A stretch of DNA of 64,000 nt from an uncultured Sphingomonadales bacterium (GCA_903839675.1 CAIMDB010000029.1:1-64000); one strand, 5' to 3'. Counted from the first letter of the stretch, positions 1 through 8,595 are shown. Notes: a model not told the origin generated them from the letters alone. Made by a program: numbers and translations.

Positions 1-3
1 AAA

Positions 4-37
4 GCCAAGCCCCGTGTCAAGCACGGGGCGACGGAGA
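4..37. repeat. Dispersed palindromic repeat, copy A
   Basis: A palindrome built on GCCCCGTGTCAAGCACGGGGC with a trailing GACGGAGA. The same unit recurs at 26582-26616 in the same orientation and at 26461-26490 inverted. It lies just past the stop codon of the glycosyltransferase gene, so it may double as a transcript end or RNA-stabilising hairpin. I infer a REP-like intergenic element. Confidence 0.8.
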
Positions 38-42
38 GGGGT

Positions 43-903
43 TTAGGCCTTTGCCTTCGACCCAACCGATTGGACCAGCATCCATCCCGCCCGCACAGTC
101 CGCTGACGGAAAAGTGTCGCGGTCCCTCGCGCCCGCTCGCCCCCGCCGTTGAGCTTAGGGCTGCTCCACACCTTCGCGCTATGAGGAACCGCTGACAGCA
201 GCACCGCCCCCGCCCGCAGGCCCCAGCTCACCCTGCTCCCCCCATCCGCCAGATGCAGCGCGAAGCTCTCCTCGGTCAGCCGCAGCCATTTCTTGCGTAA
301 AGCGGGCCAATCACTGCGGGTGGGGTGGGAGACGGCCATGGCGTCGACATAGACGAGGCTGAACCCGGCGCGGACGGCGCGTTGGCACCAGTCTTTGTCT
401 TCGGACAGGCCGACGCGAAAATCCCCCACCGCCTCAAACACGCTGCGCGTCGTGGCGAGGTTTGCGGTCACGGCAAAGCCCTGCTTTTCGATATAGTCCT
501 TCTGCCGGAAGGCGAAGACGGTCTCAAACGCTTGCGCGCCGGTGCGCGGGCCGCTGCCTTCGTCAAAGGTATCGACGCGGCCCGAAACGACATCGCCCTT
601 AGGAAGTGCGGCGAGTGAATGGGCGACCCAATCCGGCGCGGGCACGCAATCGGCGTCGATGAACAAGAGCGTCTCCGCCGTCGTCTCGCGCACGCCTCGG
701 TTGCGCGCGGCGGCGGCGCCCTTTTCCGGCTCGGTCACAAAACGTGTCCAGGGATGGGCGGCCTTCATCGCGGTGAAATCCAGCCCGCTGTCATTGTCGA
801 CGACGATCACGTCGAGTCCATTCACCTGCGGGGCAAGGCCCGTCAGGCACCGGTTCAGCCGCTCCATATCGCGGTAATGCGGGATGATGATGCTGGCCGT
901 CAT
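43..903 (-). CDS. Family 2 glycosyltransferase
   Basis: About 286 residues. The N-terminus SIIIPHYRD, a nucleotide-binding stretch with VVDNDSG, and the acidic motif FIDADCVPAPDW near residue 85 mark a GT-A fold family 2 glycosyltransferase, which moves a sugar from a nucleotide sugar onto a lipid or glycan acceptor at the cytoplasmic face of the membrane. The C-terminal third is basic and partly hydrophobic, consistent with membrane association. The ATG at 903 is preferred; a TTG at 909 is also possible and would overlap the stop of the upstream acetyltransferase gene. The two genes probably form an operon for surface polysaccharide decoration. The acceptor and donor cannot be told from sequence. 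Confidence 0.85.
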   Translation of the reverse strand: MTASIIIPHYRDMERLNRCLTGLAPQVNGLDVIVVDNDSGLDFTAMKAAHPWTRFVTEPEKGAAAARNRGVRETTAETLLFIDADCVPAPDWVAHSLAALPKGDVVSGRVDTFDEGSGPRTGAQAFETVFAFRQKDYIEKQGFAVTANLATTRSVFEAVGDFRVGLSEDKDWCQRAVRAGFSLVYVDAMAVSHPTRSDWPALRKKWLRLTEESFALHLADGGSRVSWGLRAGAVLLSAVPHSAKVWSSPKLNGGGERARGTATLFRQRTVRAGWMLVQSVGSKAKA

Positions 904-905
904 AC

Positions 906-1484
906 TCAATGAGGCAGATCGGACGGCTCGAACACCTGCGTGCGGCTGCCCACGACCTTTGCCGGAGACCCCACGGCGAGCGCAAAGGCAGGGACATCCC
1001 CTTTCACCACGCTGCCCGCGCCGATGACCGCGCCGTCGCCGATGCGGGTGCCGGGCAGGATGACCGCGCGCACGCCGATCCAGACGTCACGCCCGATAAT
1101 GATGTCCGCTTCGTCCATCAGCTGCTTGGTCACAGGCGTCCCGTCATTGTAGCGATAGGTTGCGGCCGTCACCATCACCTCAGGGCCGAACAGCACATCA
1201 TCGCCGATGACGACGCGGCCCGTCGATGGCCCTGCCCAGATGTGGCAGCGCGAGCCGATGCGGACGCGGTCACCGATGGTGATGCGGTCAGGATCAGCAA
1301 AAACGGCATCGGGGCTGATCGCCAGATCACGGCCCTTGGTCACGCGGCGCAGCGGCTGGACGTGCGAATAGTTCCAGTAATTCAGCATCTTGATGCCGTG
1401 CAGGTAGATGCGCGGATCAAGGAAAGATGCGATGAGCCGCAGCGCCTTGTTCGCTTTGGAAAGCTGGTTCTTGCGGACCGCCAC
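906..1484 (-). CDS. Hexapeptide-repeat (WcaF/LbetaH-type) acyltransferase
   Basis: 192 residues from a GTG start that has AAGGAG about nine bases upstream. From about residue 60 the protein runs through hexapeptide turns (VFADPDRITIGDRVRIG, VVIGDDVLFG, DIIIGRDVWIG, GTRIGDGAVIGAGSVV) that fold as a left-handed parallel beta helix. This is the fold of O-acetyltransferases such as colanic acid WcaF and of serine and sugar acetyltransferases, which use acetyl-CoA. A DIIIGRDVWIG segment is typical of the sugar O-acetyltransferase subset. It is followed immediately by the glycosyltransferase gene, so the pair probably builds and acetylates a surface sugar. The substrate is unknown. Confidence 0.85.
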   Translation of the reverse strand: MAVRKNQLSKANKALRLIASFLDPRIYLHGIKMLNYWNYSHVQPLRRVTKGRDLAISPDAVFADPDRITIGDRVRIGSRCHIWAGPSTGRVVIGDDVLFGPEVMVTAATYRYNDGTPVTKQLMDEADIIIGRDVWIGVRAVILPGTRIGDGAVIGAGSVVKGDVPAFALAVGSPAKVVGSRTQVFEPSDLPH

Positions 1485-1542
1485 GCGACCGGCTCCTTAT
1501 TACGTCAACTGCGACGCACAAAGACCGACCGTGGGGGGGAGC

Positions 1543-2244
1543 TCAAGTTAATTCGGCGTCATTCTCAGCTGCGTCTTCCGCATCGGCCCGACCCTTAAAG
1601 CCCGAGGCGATGACGTACCATTCCGAGGAATCCTTACGGCTGGCAGGCGGCTTGGCATGTTTCACGGCGGTGAAGTTGCGCTTCAGTTCAGCGACCAGAT
1701 CATTGTCCGCGCCGCCTGCCAGAACCTTGGCGACGAAGACGCCGCCGGGGCGCAAAATCTCACAGGCGAAATACATGCCGGCCTCCACCAGAGCCATGGT
1801 GCGCAAATGGTCGGTCTGCGGGTGCCCGACAGTGTTGGCGGCCATATCAGACAGGACGATATCGGCAGGCCCGCCCAATGCTTCGGTCAGCCAAGCGGGT
1901 GCTGCATCATCCATGAAATCCATCTGCGTGATGACGACACCTTCAATGGGGTCCACCGGCAAAAGATCGATGCCGACGACATGCGCCTTGGGGCAGGTGC
2001 GCCGCACGACCTGTGACCAACCACCCGGCGCGATGCCAAGGTCAACAACGCGCTTGACGCCTTTCAGAAACCCGAAGCGGTCATTGAGTTCAATGAGCTT
2101 ATAGGCCGCGCGGCTGCGATACCCTTCGGCACGCGCCTTCTTCACGTAAGGGTCGTTCAACTGGCGTTCGAGCCAGCGAGTGGAGCCGACCTTGCGCCCC
2201 TTGGCGGTCTTGACGCGTGTCCTGCCGCCGGAACTGGTGCTCAT
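1543..2244 (-). CDS. rlmE: 23S rRNA (uridine-2552 2'-O)-methyltransferase RlmE/FtsJ
   Basis: 233 residues. RlmE methylates the 2'-O of U2552 in the 23S rRNA A loop, late in 50S assembly, using S-adenosylmethionine. The family signature is clear: [16 protein letters not shown] at the N-terminus, [13 protein letters not shown] carrying the first catalytic Lys, the SAM-binding [15 protein letters not shown] near residue 70, the catalytic Asp in [14 protein letters not shown] and the second Lys in [10 protein letters not shown]. Slightly longer than the E. coli enzyme through an acidic C-terminal tail. The ATG overlaps the stop of the Ppx/GppA gene by four bases (ATGA), so the two are translationally coupled, an arrangement common in alphaproteobacteria. 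Confidence 0.95.
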   Translation of the reverse strand: MSTSSGGRTRVKTAKGRKVGSTRWLERQLNDPYVKKARAEGYRSRAAYKLIELNDRFGFLKGVKRVVDLGIAPGGWSQVVRRTCPKAHVVGIDLLPVDPIEGVVITQMDFMDDAAPAWLTEALGGPADIVLSDMAANTVGHPQTDHLRTMALVEAGMYFACEILRPGGVFVAKVLAGGADNDLVAELKRNFTAVKHAKPPASRKDSSEWYVIASGFKGRADAEDAAENDAELT

Positions 2245-3311
2245 TTTCTTTCCCCTGCGGTCATCAACTGACGCAAAATGCCTTCACGGATGCCCCGGTC
2301 TGCCACGCCGACAAAGGGCGCGGGCCAGGCATCAAAAATCGTTTCAAGAATGGCACAACCGGCCACGACCAGATCGGCGCGCTCCGGCCCGATGCAGGGC
2401 AGCTTCGCCCGTTCTGTCACAGATTGTTCGGCCAGCTGGCGGCAGATGTCACGCATGGCGGGCACCTCCACGCGCAGGCCGTCAATCAGCTTGCGCTCAT
2501 AATGGGTGAGGCCAAGGAACACGCTGGCGAGCGTCGTCACTGTCCCACTCGTGCCGAGCAGACGGGGCGCTTCTGCGGCCGCATCGGCCAGCCGGTCGGT
2601 AAAGGGACCCATGGCCTCGCGCACCTTGGCGCACATCATTTCATAGGCCGCTGCACGGGCGGTGGCATCATGGCTGTCATGCGGCACGCTCTCGCTGAGG
2701 GAGACGACCCCCCAAGGCAGGCTGCACCAGTCCAGCGTGCGGGGGTGCGGGCCGCTGGTATCAACGAGCACCAGCTCGGTCGATCCGCCGCCAATGTCGA
2801 AAATCAGCGCCGCACCCTCACCGTCTTCCAGCAGAATGTGGCAGCCGAGCACGGCCAGCCGCGCTTCTTCCTGCGGGGCGATGATATCCAGCTTGATGCC
2901 CGTTTCGCGGTAGACACGATCGACAAAAGTCTGCCCGTTCGTCGCCCGCCGGCACGCTTCGGTCGCCACAGAGCGCGCCATGAAGACATTGCGTTTGACG
3001 AGCTTGTCCGCACAGACCGACAAAGCCGATAGCGCCCGATCCATCGCGGCCTGGCTGATCGCGCCATTGGCCGCCAGCCCTTCGCCCAGCCGAACGATTC
3101 GCGAAAAGGCATCAACCACGGTGAAGCGGGCGCCCTCTGGCCGCGCGATCAGCAAGCGGCAATTATTCGTGCCAAGGTCGAGCGCGGCATAGTTACGGCG
3201 GGGCGGCGCGCGGTCACGCGGCGCAGTCTTCACCGCTTGGGATATCGCCGCCTTACCCGTCCCCACATGATGTCGACGGGGTGGCGGCATCTGGGTGGGC
3301 TGGTCCACCAT
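2241..3311 (-). CDS. Ppx/GppA-family exopolyphosphatase / pppGpp phosphohydrolase
   Basis: About 356 residues from the ATG at 3311. The ASKHA phosphatase fold shows as [15 protein letters not shown] (phosphate-1 loop), [12 protein letters not shown], the catalytic-Glu segment [10 protein letters not shown], and the phosphate-2 loop [16 protein letters not shown]. These enzymes hydrolyse polyphosphate or pppGpp. The protein is the short form without the C-terminal HD-like domain of E. coli Ppx, so which substrate it uses cannot be said. The first 45 residues are Pro/Arg-rich and probably disordered; a later start is possible. It is upstream of and overlaps rlmE. Confidence 0.88.
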   Translation of the reverse strand: MVDQPTQMPPPRRHHVGTGKAAISQAVKTAPRDRAPPRRNYAALDLGTNNCRLLIARPEGARFTVVDAFSRIVRLGEGLAANGAISQAAMDRALSALSVCADKLVKRNVFMARSVATEACRRATNGQTFVDRVYRETGIKLDIIAPQEEARLAVLGCHILLEDGEGAALIFDIGGGSTELVLVDTSGPHPRTLDWCSLPWGVVSLSESVPHDSHDATARAAAYEMMCAKVREAMGPFTDRLADAAAEAPRLLGTSGTVTTLASVFLGLTHYERKLIDGLRVEVPAMRDICRQLAEQSVTERAKLPCIGPERADLVVAGCAILETIFDAWPAPFVGVADRGIREGILRQLMTAGERK

Positions 3312-3423
3312 TGGCCGCAAACTCTTTTATACTTCCGTCCGGGAAATGCCCGGCGGTACTTGGGGCCGAGCCTAAGGGCAGACGAGGCTTGCCGCAAGCT
3401 TTGCGACCTAAGTTGCGCACCCG

Positions 3424-3452
3424 TTGACAGAATCAGGTCAAAAACCTATCTG
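3424..3452 (+). promoter_or_regulatory. Putative promoter of tRNA-Gln
   Basis: A perfect TTGACA at 3424-3429 is followed after 17 bases by TATCTG at 3447-3452, which puts the transcript start a few bases before the tRNA at 3467. Position and spacing support it; the -10 match is moderate. Confidence 0.55.
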
Positions 3453-3466
3453 CCCGCCCTCACTGA

Positions 3467-3540
3467 TGCCCCGTCGTCTAACGGTAAGACTACGGACTCT
3501 GACTCCGTCTATTGAGGTTCGAATCCTCACGGGGCATCCA
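3467..3540 (+). tRNA. tRNA-Gln (anticodon CTG)
   Basis: A complete 74-nt cloverleaf with encoded CCA. The acceptor stem pairs TGCCCCG (3467-3473) with CGGGGCA (3530-3536), giving the U1-A72 pair typical of glutamine tRNAs. The anticodon stem is ACGGA (3492-3496) with TCCGT (3504-3508) around the loop CTCTGAC, so the anticodon is CTG at 3499-3501, reading CAG. The T arm contains GTTCGAATC. The last 19 bases plus one more are repeated at 16601-16620, which makes this gene the attachment site of the 13-kb element; integration restores an intact 3' end, so the tRNA should stay functional. Confidence 0.97.
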
Positions 3541-3541
3541 A
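3522..3541 (+). repeat. Attachment site copy at the tRNA end of the element
   Basis: AATCCTCACGGGGCATCCAA, covering the T-arm 3' half, acceptor strand and CCA of tRNA-Gln. It is identical over 20 bases to 16601-16620; the flanking bases differ on both sides, so 20 bp is the exact core. Confidence 0.95.
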
Positions 3542-3596
3542 GCATTCCGCATAAAGCATTGATTTGGCGCCATTTTTCGTGATTCGCGCATCTGTG

Positions 3597-3616
3597 TTCC
3601 CACATTTGTTCCCACA
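3597..3616 (+). promoter_or_regulatory. Candidate integrase arm-type site pair, left end
   Basis: TTCCCACA occurs twice in direct orientation with a 4-base spacer (3597-3604 and 3609-3616), 56 bases inside the tRNA-side core. The same two octamers with the same 4-base spacer and orientation occur at 16466-16485 at the other end. The match in spacing at both ends suggests accessory sites for the integrase. Confidence 0.6.
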
Positions 3617-3737
3617 AGAGATTGTTTTGCGCAGCTCGTGCTTGAGAGCGTGACTTACGAATACTGCTGTAGGATCTGTCATAAGTTTCAGGCGGGCTGA
3701 GCAATTTATGCGGCGTGTATCTCGATCAGCGAGCCCC

Positions 3738-3758
3738 GGGGTGGGGTAGGGGGTGGGG
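3738..3758 (+). other. Very strong G-quadruplex motif at the island's left end
   Basis: Four G tracts of 4, 4, 5 and 4 with loops T, TA and T lie here. They are flanked by an inverted repeat, GCCCCGGGGTG just before and CACCCCCGGGG just after (3770-3780). The region has no gene. Such short loops favour a stable quadruplex; a role in integration or replication is only a guess. Confidence 0.6.
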
Positions 3759-3870
3759 CCAGCCCATCTCACCCCCGGGGTGCTTCCTTACCATTCCCAC
3801 TCACCGCGACCTCATCTTGGGAAAGCTGGGAAGCTAGCATTATTGAGATCAATGTGATAATGTATCATTT

Positions 3871-4374
3871 ATGGCTTCACCAACCTGCTCCGTCTGCCAG
3901 CGCACAGATCTGACCGCTATTGATGCGGCCCTGTCCGCTGGTGGGACGCTCATTCCAACCTCAGCACAATTCGGTCTCAGCAAGTCAGCACTCGGCAGGC
4001 ACCGAACGAACTGCCTCGCTCCCAAAATGGCTGCCGCCGCCAAGGTGCTGCAACCGATCAACGAAGCTCGTGCTCCAGTCGCGCGGGCCAAAGCCATTGC
4101 TATGGGTGATATGCCAAGCGCTCAGGAGGTTCTGAGCCTCACCGGGTTACTTGATAGACTTACGCGTTCTCTGGATCGATTAGAAGGCTCTGCGGACGCT
4201 GCCGCAAACGATAACCTGCATTCCGCCCTAGCCGCGGTTTCTGGTCAATTGCATCGCGGGGTTGAGGCTGCTGCTAAGCTGCAAGGGTTGTATGCAGAAC
4301 CTGACGTTGGCCAGCAGTCGAAATTTAGCATCAGCATCGTGATTCCGCAGGCTTGCGCTGAGCCAACTTCGTGA
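3871..4374 (+). CDS. Small Cys-containing HTH-like protein of mobile elements
   Basis: 167 residues. The first 45 residues hold C-x2-C (CSVCQ) and a closing H-x4-C (HRTNC) around a helix-turn-helix-like stretch (TSAQFGLSKSALGRHRT). Short proteins starting with a Cys pair and this type of resolvase-like helix-turn-helix are common in phages and islands, often near small terminase genes; that comparison is from memory and the function is not known. The rest is Ala-rich and helical (residues 60-145), suggesting an oligomerisation or coiled region. It is the first gene inside the element's left end. Confidence 0.65.
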   Translation: MASPTCSVCQRTDLTAIDAALSAGGTLIPTSAQFGLSKSALGRHRTNCLAPKMAAAAKVLQPINEARAPVARAKAIAMGDMPSAQEVLSLTGLLDRLTRSLDRLEGSADAAANDNLHSALAAVSGQLHRGVEAAAKLQGLYAEPDVGQQSKFSISIVIPQACAEPTS

Positions 4375-4493
4375 ACATGCTCCGATGGCCTTACGAGCAA
4401 AAAATCTTAACGCTTTGCGCTGAAGGCATCTGGCCAAATCTGGAGATATGGTGTTGTAAATGTTTGCGATGCAGTTGGAGGGGGCAATCCAAG

Positions 4494-4748
4494 ATGAACC
4501 GGTTATCAAAAGTCGGGATAGTTGCCGCTCTTAGCTTTGCTGCCTGTGGGTGCAGTCCAAGCTCAGAAAGAGCCTGTATTAAAGAAGCTGCAGAGACTGC
4601 GAAAACCGACATCGCTTTTCGAGCCCTGCGAGCTGCCTGCGAAAAAGAATTTGCTCCGCCTCCTGACCCTGAAAACGAAACCACAAATGCCGCAGACGCA
4701 AAAATCGTCCCATTTATTATCGATCCATCTGCACAAATAGCTAGATAA
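4494..4748 (+). CDS. Small putative lipoprotein
   Basis: 84 residues. The ATG at 4494 is preferred over an in-frame start 123 bases upstream because GGAGGGGG lies 9 bases before it. The N-terminus MNRLSKVGIVAALSFAACGC has a basic start, a hydrophobic core and a lipobox-like AAC, so the mature protein would be lipidated and anchored in the envelope. The rest is short and helical with two more cysteines (RACIKEA, RAACEKEF) spaced about 27 residues apart, perhaps a disulfide. No family recognised. Confidence 0.6.
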   Translation: MNRLSKVGIVAALSFAACGCSPSSERACIKEAAETAKTDIAFRALRAACEKEFAPPPDPENETTNAADAKIVPFIIDPSAQIAR

Positions 4749-5186
4749 TGAGGACAAGAAAACGAACTGGAAGCGGGGTGGAGCGACTGCACGGACTAAT
4801 TTTCTTCTATGCCCCCTGCTTCCTCGCCCTCGCGTGCTAATTCAACTTGGCTTTCAAGCTCTTCCACATACGCTTGGCATCCGGCTTCGAAAGAGCCGAC
4901 ACCTGAACATTCGGAGCTGTCCGTTACATCATTATCCTGTGCCCACTGCATACCCACGCCATTCCCGCTGCAATCCTCCGTGCAGCGTGATGTATGCTAG
5001 AGGTTCCGTCCGGTCAGCAGCTCGTAAGCCAAATTCCAAAATCTTTCACGGATCTGCCTCCAACTCCAATTCGGGAGGATCCGAAGCCCACGGCTCAGGT
5101 TAACGCCGAAGAGGCGCGTTACCATCATATTGCAATCATCGCAGAGGGCATTCATGGAAGACCGATTGATAAATTAGGTGGTAGGC
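4749..5186. other. 438-base stretch without a convincing gene
   Basis: Only short frames with improbable composition occur here, none with a good ribosome binding site. The 3' end holds the Shine-Dalgarno sequence of the Sel1 gene (AGGTGG at 5176-5181). It may be decayed island DNA. Confidence 0.5.
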
Positions 5187-6815
5187 ATGGCTACATCATT
5201 GAAGACAATCGCTATTCTTACGACGTTTTTTTGCTCAACCATCTCAGGCGCCGCTCTGGCCAATGGCCAAGAAACATTGGCAGCTGCAAAGCAAGGGAAT
5301 GCCAAAGCCCAGCTGGACGTTGGCCTGATGTTTGACAGCGGCCAAGGTGTCGAGCAGGACAAGTCAAGGGCCGTTCAATGGTATCGAAAAGCTGCCGCCC
5401 AAGGGTTGTCAGAAGCTCAGTTCAATTTAGGCGTTAAATACGCTCAAGGCGACGGCATAAAGCGAAATGCGACTGAAGCAGTCAAATGGCTCACGGCGGC
5501 TGCAGATCAAGGGCATCCAGAGGCGCAGCTAAGCCTCGGCATGATTTTCCTTGGCCAGTATCTCCAATCTGGAGAAGGCGTTACTCAGAACAATGCCGTC
5601 GCGAAGAGCTGGCTCATGAAGGCAGCCGATCAAGGACTGTCTGATGCCCAGTTCAATTTAGGAATGATGTACCTTGACGGTGAAGGTGTCGCGCAAAATG
5701 ACGCGGTTGCGGCAGAATGGTTTAGAAAAGCAGCAGAACAGGGCAATGCGTCGGCCCAATTGAACCTAGGGTTCATGATCGCCAACGGCAGAGGTGTGGA
5801 GCGAAACGCCTCCGAAGCACTCCAATGGCTCCACAAAGCGGCTGAACAAGGGCTTTCGAAGGCTCAGCTCAATTTGGGTTTGAGTTACCAGGAGGGTTAC
5901 GGCGTTCCGCGAGATGACGCAGCTGCATTAATGTGGTTCAGAAAGGCCGCTGATCAGGGCGATGGAGCAGCCCAACTAAAACTAGGCTTGGTATATGCCG
6001 ACGGTAGGGGCGTCGAGCGGAGTGGGGCCCAAGCCATTCTGTGGCTAGGAAAAGCGGCTGACCAAGGCCTAGCCGAGGCTCAGTATCAATTAGGTTACAA
6101 ATATACATATGGCATCGGCGTAGAAAAAAATGAAGCGCTGGCTTTAGAGTGGCTTATCAAGGCAGCAGAACAGGGGCACCCGGATGCTCAGTTCGATCTA
6201 GGCCTAATTTCCACTTCGCAGCAAGGCCCCAATAGCTCGGCTTTTGGATGGTTTCGTTTGGCTGCTGAGCAAGGCCACAATCTGGCCCAGCACGTCATTG
6301 GCATCGCTTACGCAAATGGCGAGGGAGGAGTCGAAATCGACCAAGCCCAAGCTGCCCGTTGGTTCCAAAAAGCTGCAGAGGGGGGGAACGCTGAATCTCA
6401 AACTATCCTTGCTGCAATGTACGCCGGTGGCACCGGTGTCGACAAGTCATACATCACGGCCGCTAGTTGGTTCAGAAAAGCCGCCGATAAAGGGTTTGCG
6501 AAAGCGCAGTTTGCACTGGGTTTAATGTATCTTAATGGAGAAGGTGTGGCTCAAAACTATGCTGCCGCATTAAGGTGGTACCGCAAAGCCGCCGAGCAGG
6601 GGTTTGCAGAGGCTCAATATAGCCTTGGTTCAATGTATTATTATAAAGTTGGTGTGCCACAGGACTATGTGGAAGCTTACAAGTGGCTAAGCTTAAGCAC
6701 TGCTGGAGGAAAGCGAGAAGCGAGAGAACTTCGGGATAATTTGGCTAAAGTTATGTCCGCCGATCAAATAGCTGAAGCCCAGAGGGGCTCTAGTGAGTTT
6801 GAGAACAGTCGCTAG
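5187..6815 (+). CDS. Secreted Sel1-repeat protein (13 repeats)
   Basis: 542 residues. ATG at 5187 follows AGGTGG closely; a GTG nine bases upstream is less likely. A signal peptide (TSLKTIAILTTFFCSTISGAA) is followed by about 13 tandem Sel1-like repeats of roughly 36 residues, each with the pattern G-x3-AQ-x-x-LG-x3-x-G-x-GV-x-x-x-x-x-A-x-x-W-x-x-KAA. Repeat 3 carries a four-residue insertion and repeat 9 lacks the usual loop. Sel1 repeats form alpha/alpha superhelices that bind other proteins, often in signalling or host-interaction roles. With a signal peptide it should act in the periplasm or outside. The partner is unknown. It heads the exported cargo of the island. Confidence 0.9.
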   Translation: MATSLKTIAILTTFFCSTISGAALANGQETLAAAKQGNAKAQLDVGLMFDSGQGVEQDKSRAVQWYRKAAAQGLSEAQFNLGVKYAQGDGIKRNATEAVKWLTAAADQGHPEAQLSLGMIFLGQYLQSGEGVTQNNAVAKSWLMKAADQGLSDAQFNLGMMYLDGEGVAQNDAVAAEWFRKAAEQGNASAQLNLGFMIANGRGVERNASEALQWLHKAAEQGLSKAQLNLGLSYQEGYGVPRDDAAALMWFRKAADQGDGAAQLKLGLVYADGRGVERSGAQAILWLGKAADQGLAEAQYQLGYKYTYGIGVEKNEALALEWLIKAAEQGHPDAQFDLGLISTSQQGPNSSAFGWFRLAAEQGHNLAQHVIGIAYANGEGGVEIDQAQAARWFQKAAEGGNAESQTILAAMYAGGTGVDKSYITAASWFRKAADKGFAKAQFALGLMYLNGEGVAQNYAAALRWYRKAAEQGFAEAQYSLGSMYYYKVGVPQDYVEAYKWLSLSTAGGKREARELRDNLAKVMSADQIAEAQRGSSEFENSR

Positions 6816-6901
6816 TGGGTGGCATCCCAAATGTTTAAAAAGGTAGGCTACTGCTAGATTCATCGCTTTCTCAAAGCCCGCTCCAAGAAATAACTCCTGC
6901 G

Positions 6902-7627
6902 CTATGGCGCCTCGTGCAGGGCAAGCGACTTGCGAATACGCGCCATGCGGGCCTTCCAAATGAATGCGTCGGCGATGCGATAGGACATTGTTAGCCGGAC
7001 GGTTTTACCCTTCATTGCAATTTGATTGATTTGCACGACGAAGTCACCGGGCTTCACGATACCTGTTCGTTGATATTCTATAACAACAGCGGGGTATTCT
7101 CCGAATTTGTCCAGATGTGCGCCATAAAATTTTGTAAATGAGAAGCCTCCTGCCCGAGCCATACTTTCGAACCCTTCTCGTAATTCGCCGCTTGATTGAG
7201 CTAAGACCTCATTGGTCATACCGGTAAAATCTTCAGGTGAGAGTGATGCCGGAGCATCGATATTAATGCTCAAAATTGCCCCTGGGTCTTTCTCTGACGA
7301 ATTCGCCTTAATGAGGTTCCGGGTCTGCGGTGTATCATCGGAAATGCCTGCAACGTCCTGAACAATGGCTCCTTGCTCGTTGATGGCATTCACTGCTCGC
7401 CGATCTAACTCATACCAATCATTGGGTACCTCCACTGAAATTCCGTCGCCGAGGTCCCGACGCTTAAAATATGGAGAAGGTTTGAGAGTGCCTCCCAAAT
7501 TAGTTGCTATTTCGGCCTCTGCAAAATGCGAAACAGGCGCAATTCTGGTTGGAGCGCCGCTCGATGCGCCTGAACCAAATCCCGCGGGCGCTAGGGCAAT
7601 CAAGGTGAGGAGAAGGCGACGATACAA
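6902..7627 (-). CDS. Exported protein of unknown function
   Basis: 241 residues, apparently starting at a TTG with AAAGGTAG upstream. The N-terminus is a signal-peptide-like stretch (RRLLLTLIALAPAGFGSGAS). The mature part contains LGDGISVEVPNDWYELD, then alternating strands and helices ending in KTVRLTMSYRIADAFIWK. The combination of a VPNDWYE-type strand near the start and a C-terminal strand-plus-helix resembles PsbP/DcrB-like folds, but I do not recognise the family and this is a guess. It converges with the Sel1 gene, 86 bases apart. Confidence 0.6.
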   Translation of the reverse strand: MYRRLLLTLIALAPAGFGSGASSGAPTRIAPVSHFAEAEIATNLGGTLKPSPYFKRRDLGDGISVEVPNDWYELDRRAVNAINEQGAIVQDVAGISDDTPQTRNLIKANSSEKDPGAILSINIDAPASLSPEDFTGMTNEVLAQSSGELREGFESMARAGGFSFTKFYGAHLDKFGEYPAVVIEYQRTGIVKPGDFVVQINQIAMKGKTVRLTMSYRIADAFIWKARMARIRKSLALHEAP

Positions 7628-8095
7628 AATGTGGCTACCTTTTTAGCTTCGCGGCCGCCCTGTGAGCGGCGCCAACATAATAGAGAACTAGCTTAAGCTC
7701 AAATCAACTAATGAAAGCAGTATCTCAGCCGCATGCGACTTAATGGATCCTCATTTTCCATCAGAACACTCTCGCAATTCTGCCCTAGCGCCGGCTTCAA
7801 GGAAATTGCATCGGGGGGGGGGGTGACGCAGCTAACTAAATTCAGCCTCAATGTCTTGATCCCGCCGAGGGCAAATCAAACGTTATCGGCAATTAATTAA
7901 TGCTTCCGAGATTGCCTTGGACGCGCCAGTCATTGAGATCCTTAATTCTTCTAGAACCCCATCTAACCGCACCGTACTCAGAAGGGCCGTTTAAGATTCA
8001 TCAACAACAATGACAAAGTGTATTGAATAGATGATATTATAGAAAATATATTAAATCTTAATTTCTAAAATAGAAGTGTAAAGATGGTTAAAATT
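7628..8095. other. 468-base AT-rich gap with an 11-G run
   Basis: No convincing gene on either strand. The last 120 bases are strongly AT-rich (TATATTAAATCTTAATTTC). A run of eleven G lies at 7813-7823. It may be the promoter region of the gene at 6902-7627 plus decayed DNA. Confidence 0.55.
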
Positions 8096-8491
8096 CTACC
8101 GTGAACAAAAAATTTTAAATAAAACTTCACCTACTGAACCCGGAACGATTGCCTCCATTCCAGTTCCACCAGATGAGTTAGAATTTTTAACGTTTCCACT
8201 TCGATCGTATTCGACCCATGATACCAAATCCCAGCTTTCATTGTAACAATCGAACTTCAAGCGCCTTTTACTAATACTATATTTTTCAGAATAATCTTTG
8301 GAGGCATCGTCATGAGTCCAGACAAGAACGGTGCTCCCATCGCGCCGTATTGAATCTGCGTCATAATAATAACGAACCATCCCTGAGTTTGAGACGTGAT
8401 AAAAAACCAAGTTTTCGGCCATAGCCGCGGATCCAAAATTCAGCAGCAACACCGCCGTCGGAATTATCAGTGCTTTCAAAGCTGCCCCCAC
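8096..8491 (-). CDS. Surface-adhesin-E-like exported protein 1
   Basis: 131 residues from a GTG (a TTG 15 bases downstream has GGGGGC before it and is an alternative). Signal peptide, then AENLVFYHVSNSGMV, YYYDADSIRR, a WTHDDASKDYSEKYSISKRR strand pair, FDCYN, and a closing IVPGSVGEVLFKIFC. The order of strand, D-S segment, central Cys, and PGSV with a final Cys matches the surface-adhesin E (Adhesin_E) family of small exported proteins, where the two Cys may pair. It is clearly similar to the gene at 9557-9952 and more distantly to that at 39167-39649. Function unknown; base composition is AT-rich for this genome. Confidence 0.7.
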   Translation of the reverse strand: MGAALKALIIPTAVLLLNFGSAAMAENLVFYHVSNSGMVRYYYDADSIRRDGSTVLVWTHDDASKDYSEKYSISKRRLKFDCYNESWDLVSWVEYDRSGNVKNSNSSGGTGMEAIVPGSVGEVLFKIFCSR

Positions 8492-8595
8492 GAATTCAAG
8501 TTGTCGTCTTCAGAAAGAATGGCATTGCGTAATCATCGGGCAAGCCGTTTGTCGATAAAAATTTGAGCTTTTGAGATAGCCGCATCTGGTAGGAA

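Noticed and set aside
4994-5335. Open frame overlapping the Sel1 start
   Set aside because: Overlaps the signal peptide region of Sel1 in another frame, with no start signal or credible composition.
5187-6815. Tandem repeats at about 110-base intervals look like a repeat array
   Set aside because: They are the coding pattern of Sel1 repeats in one open frame with varied DNA sequence; not CRISPR or satellite DNA.
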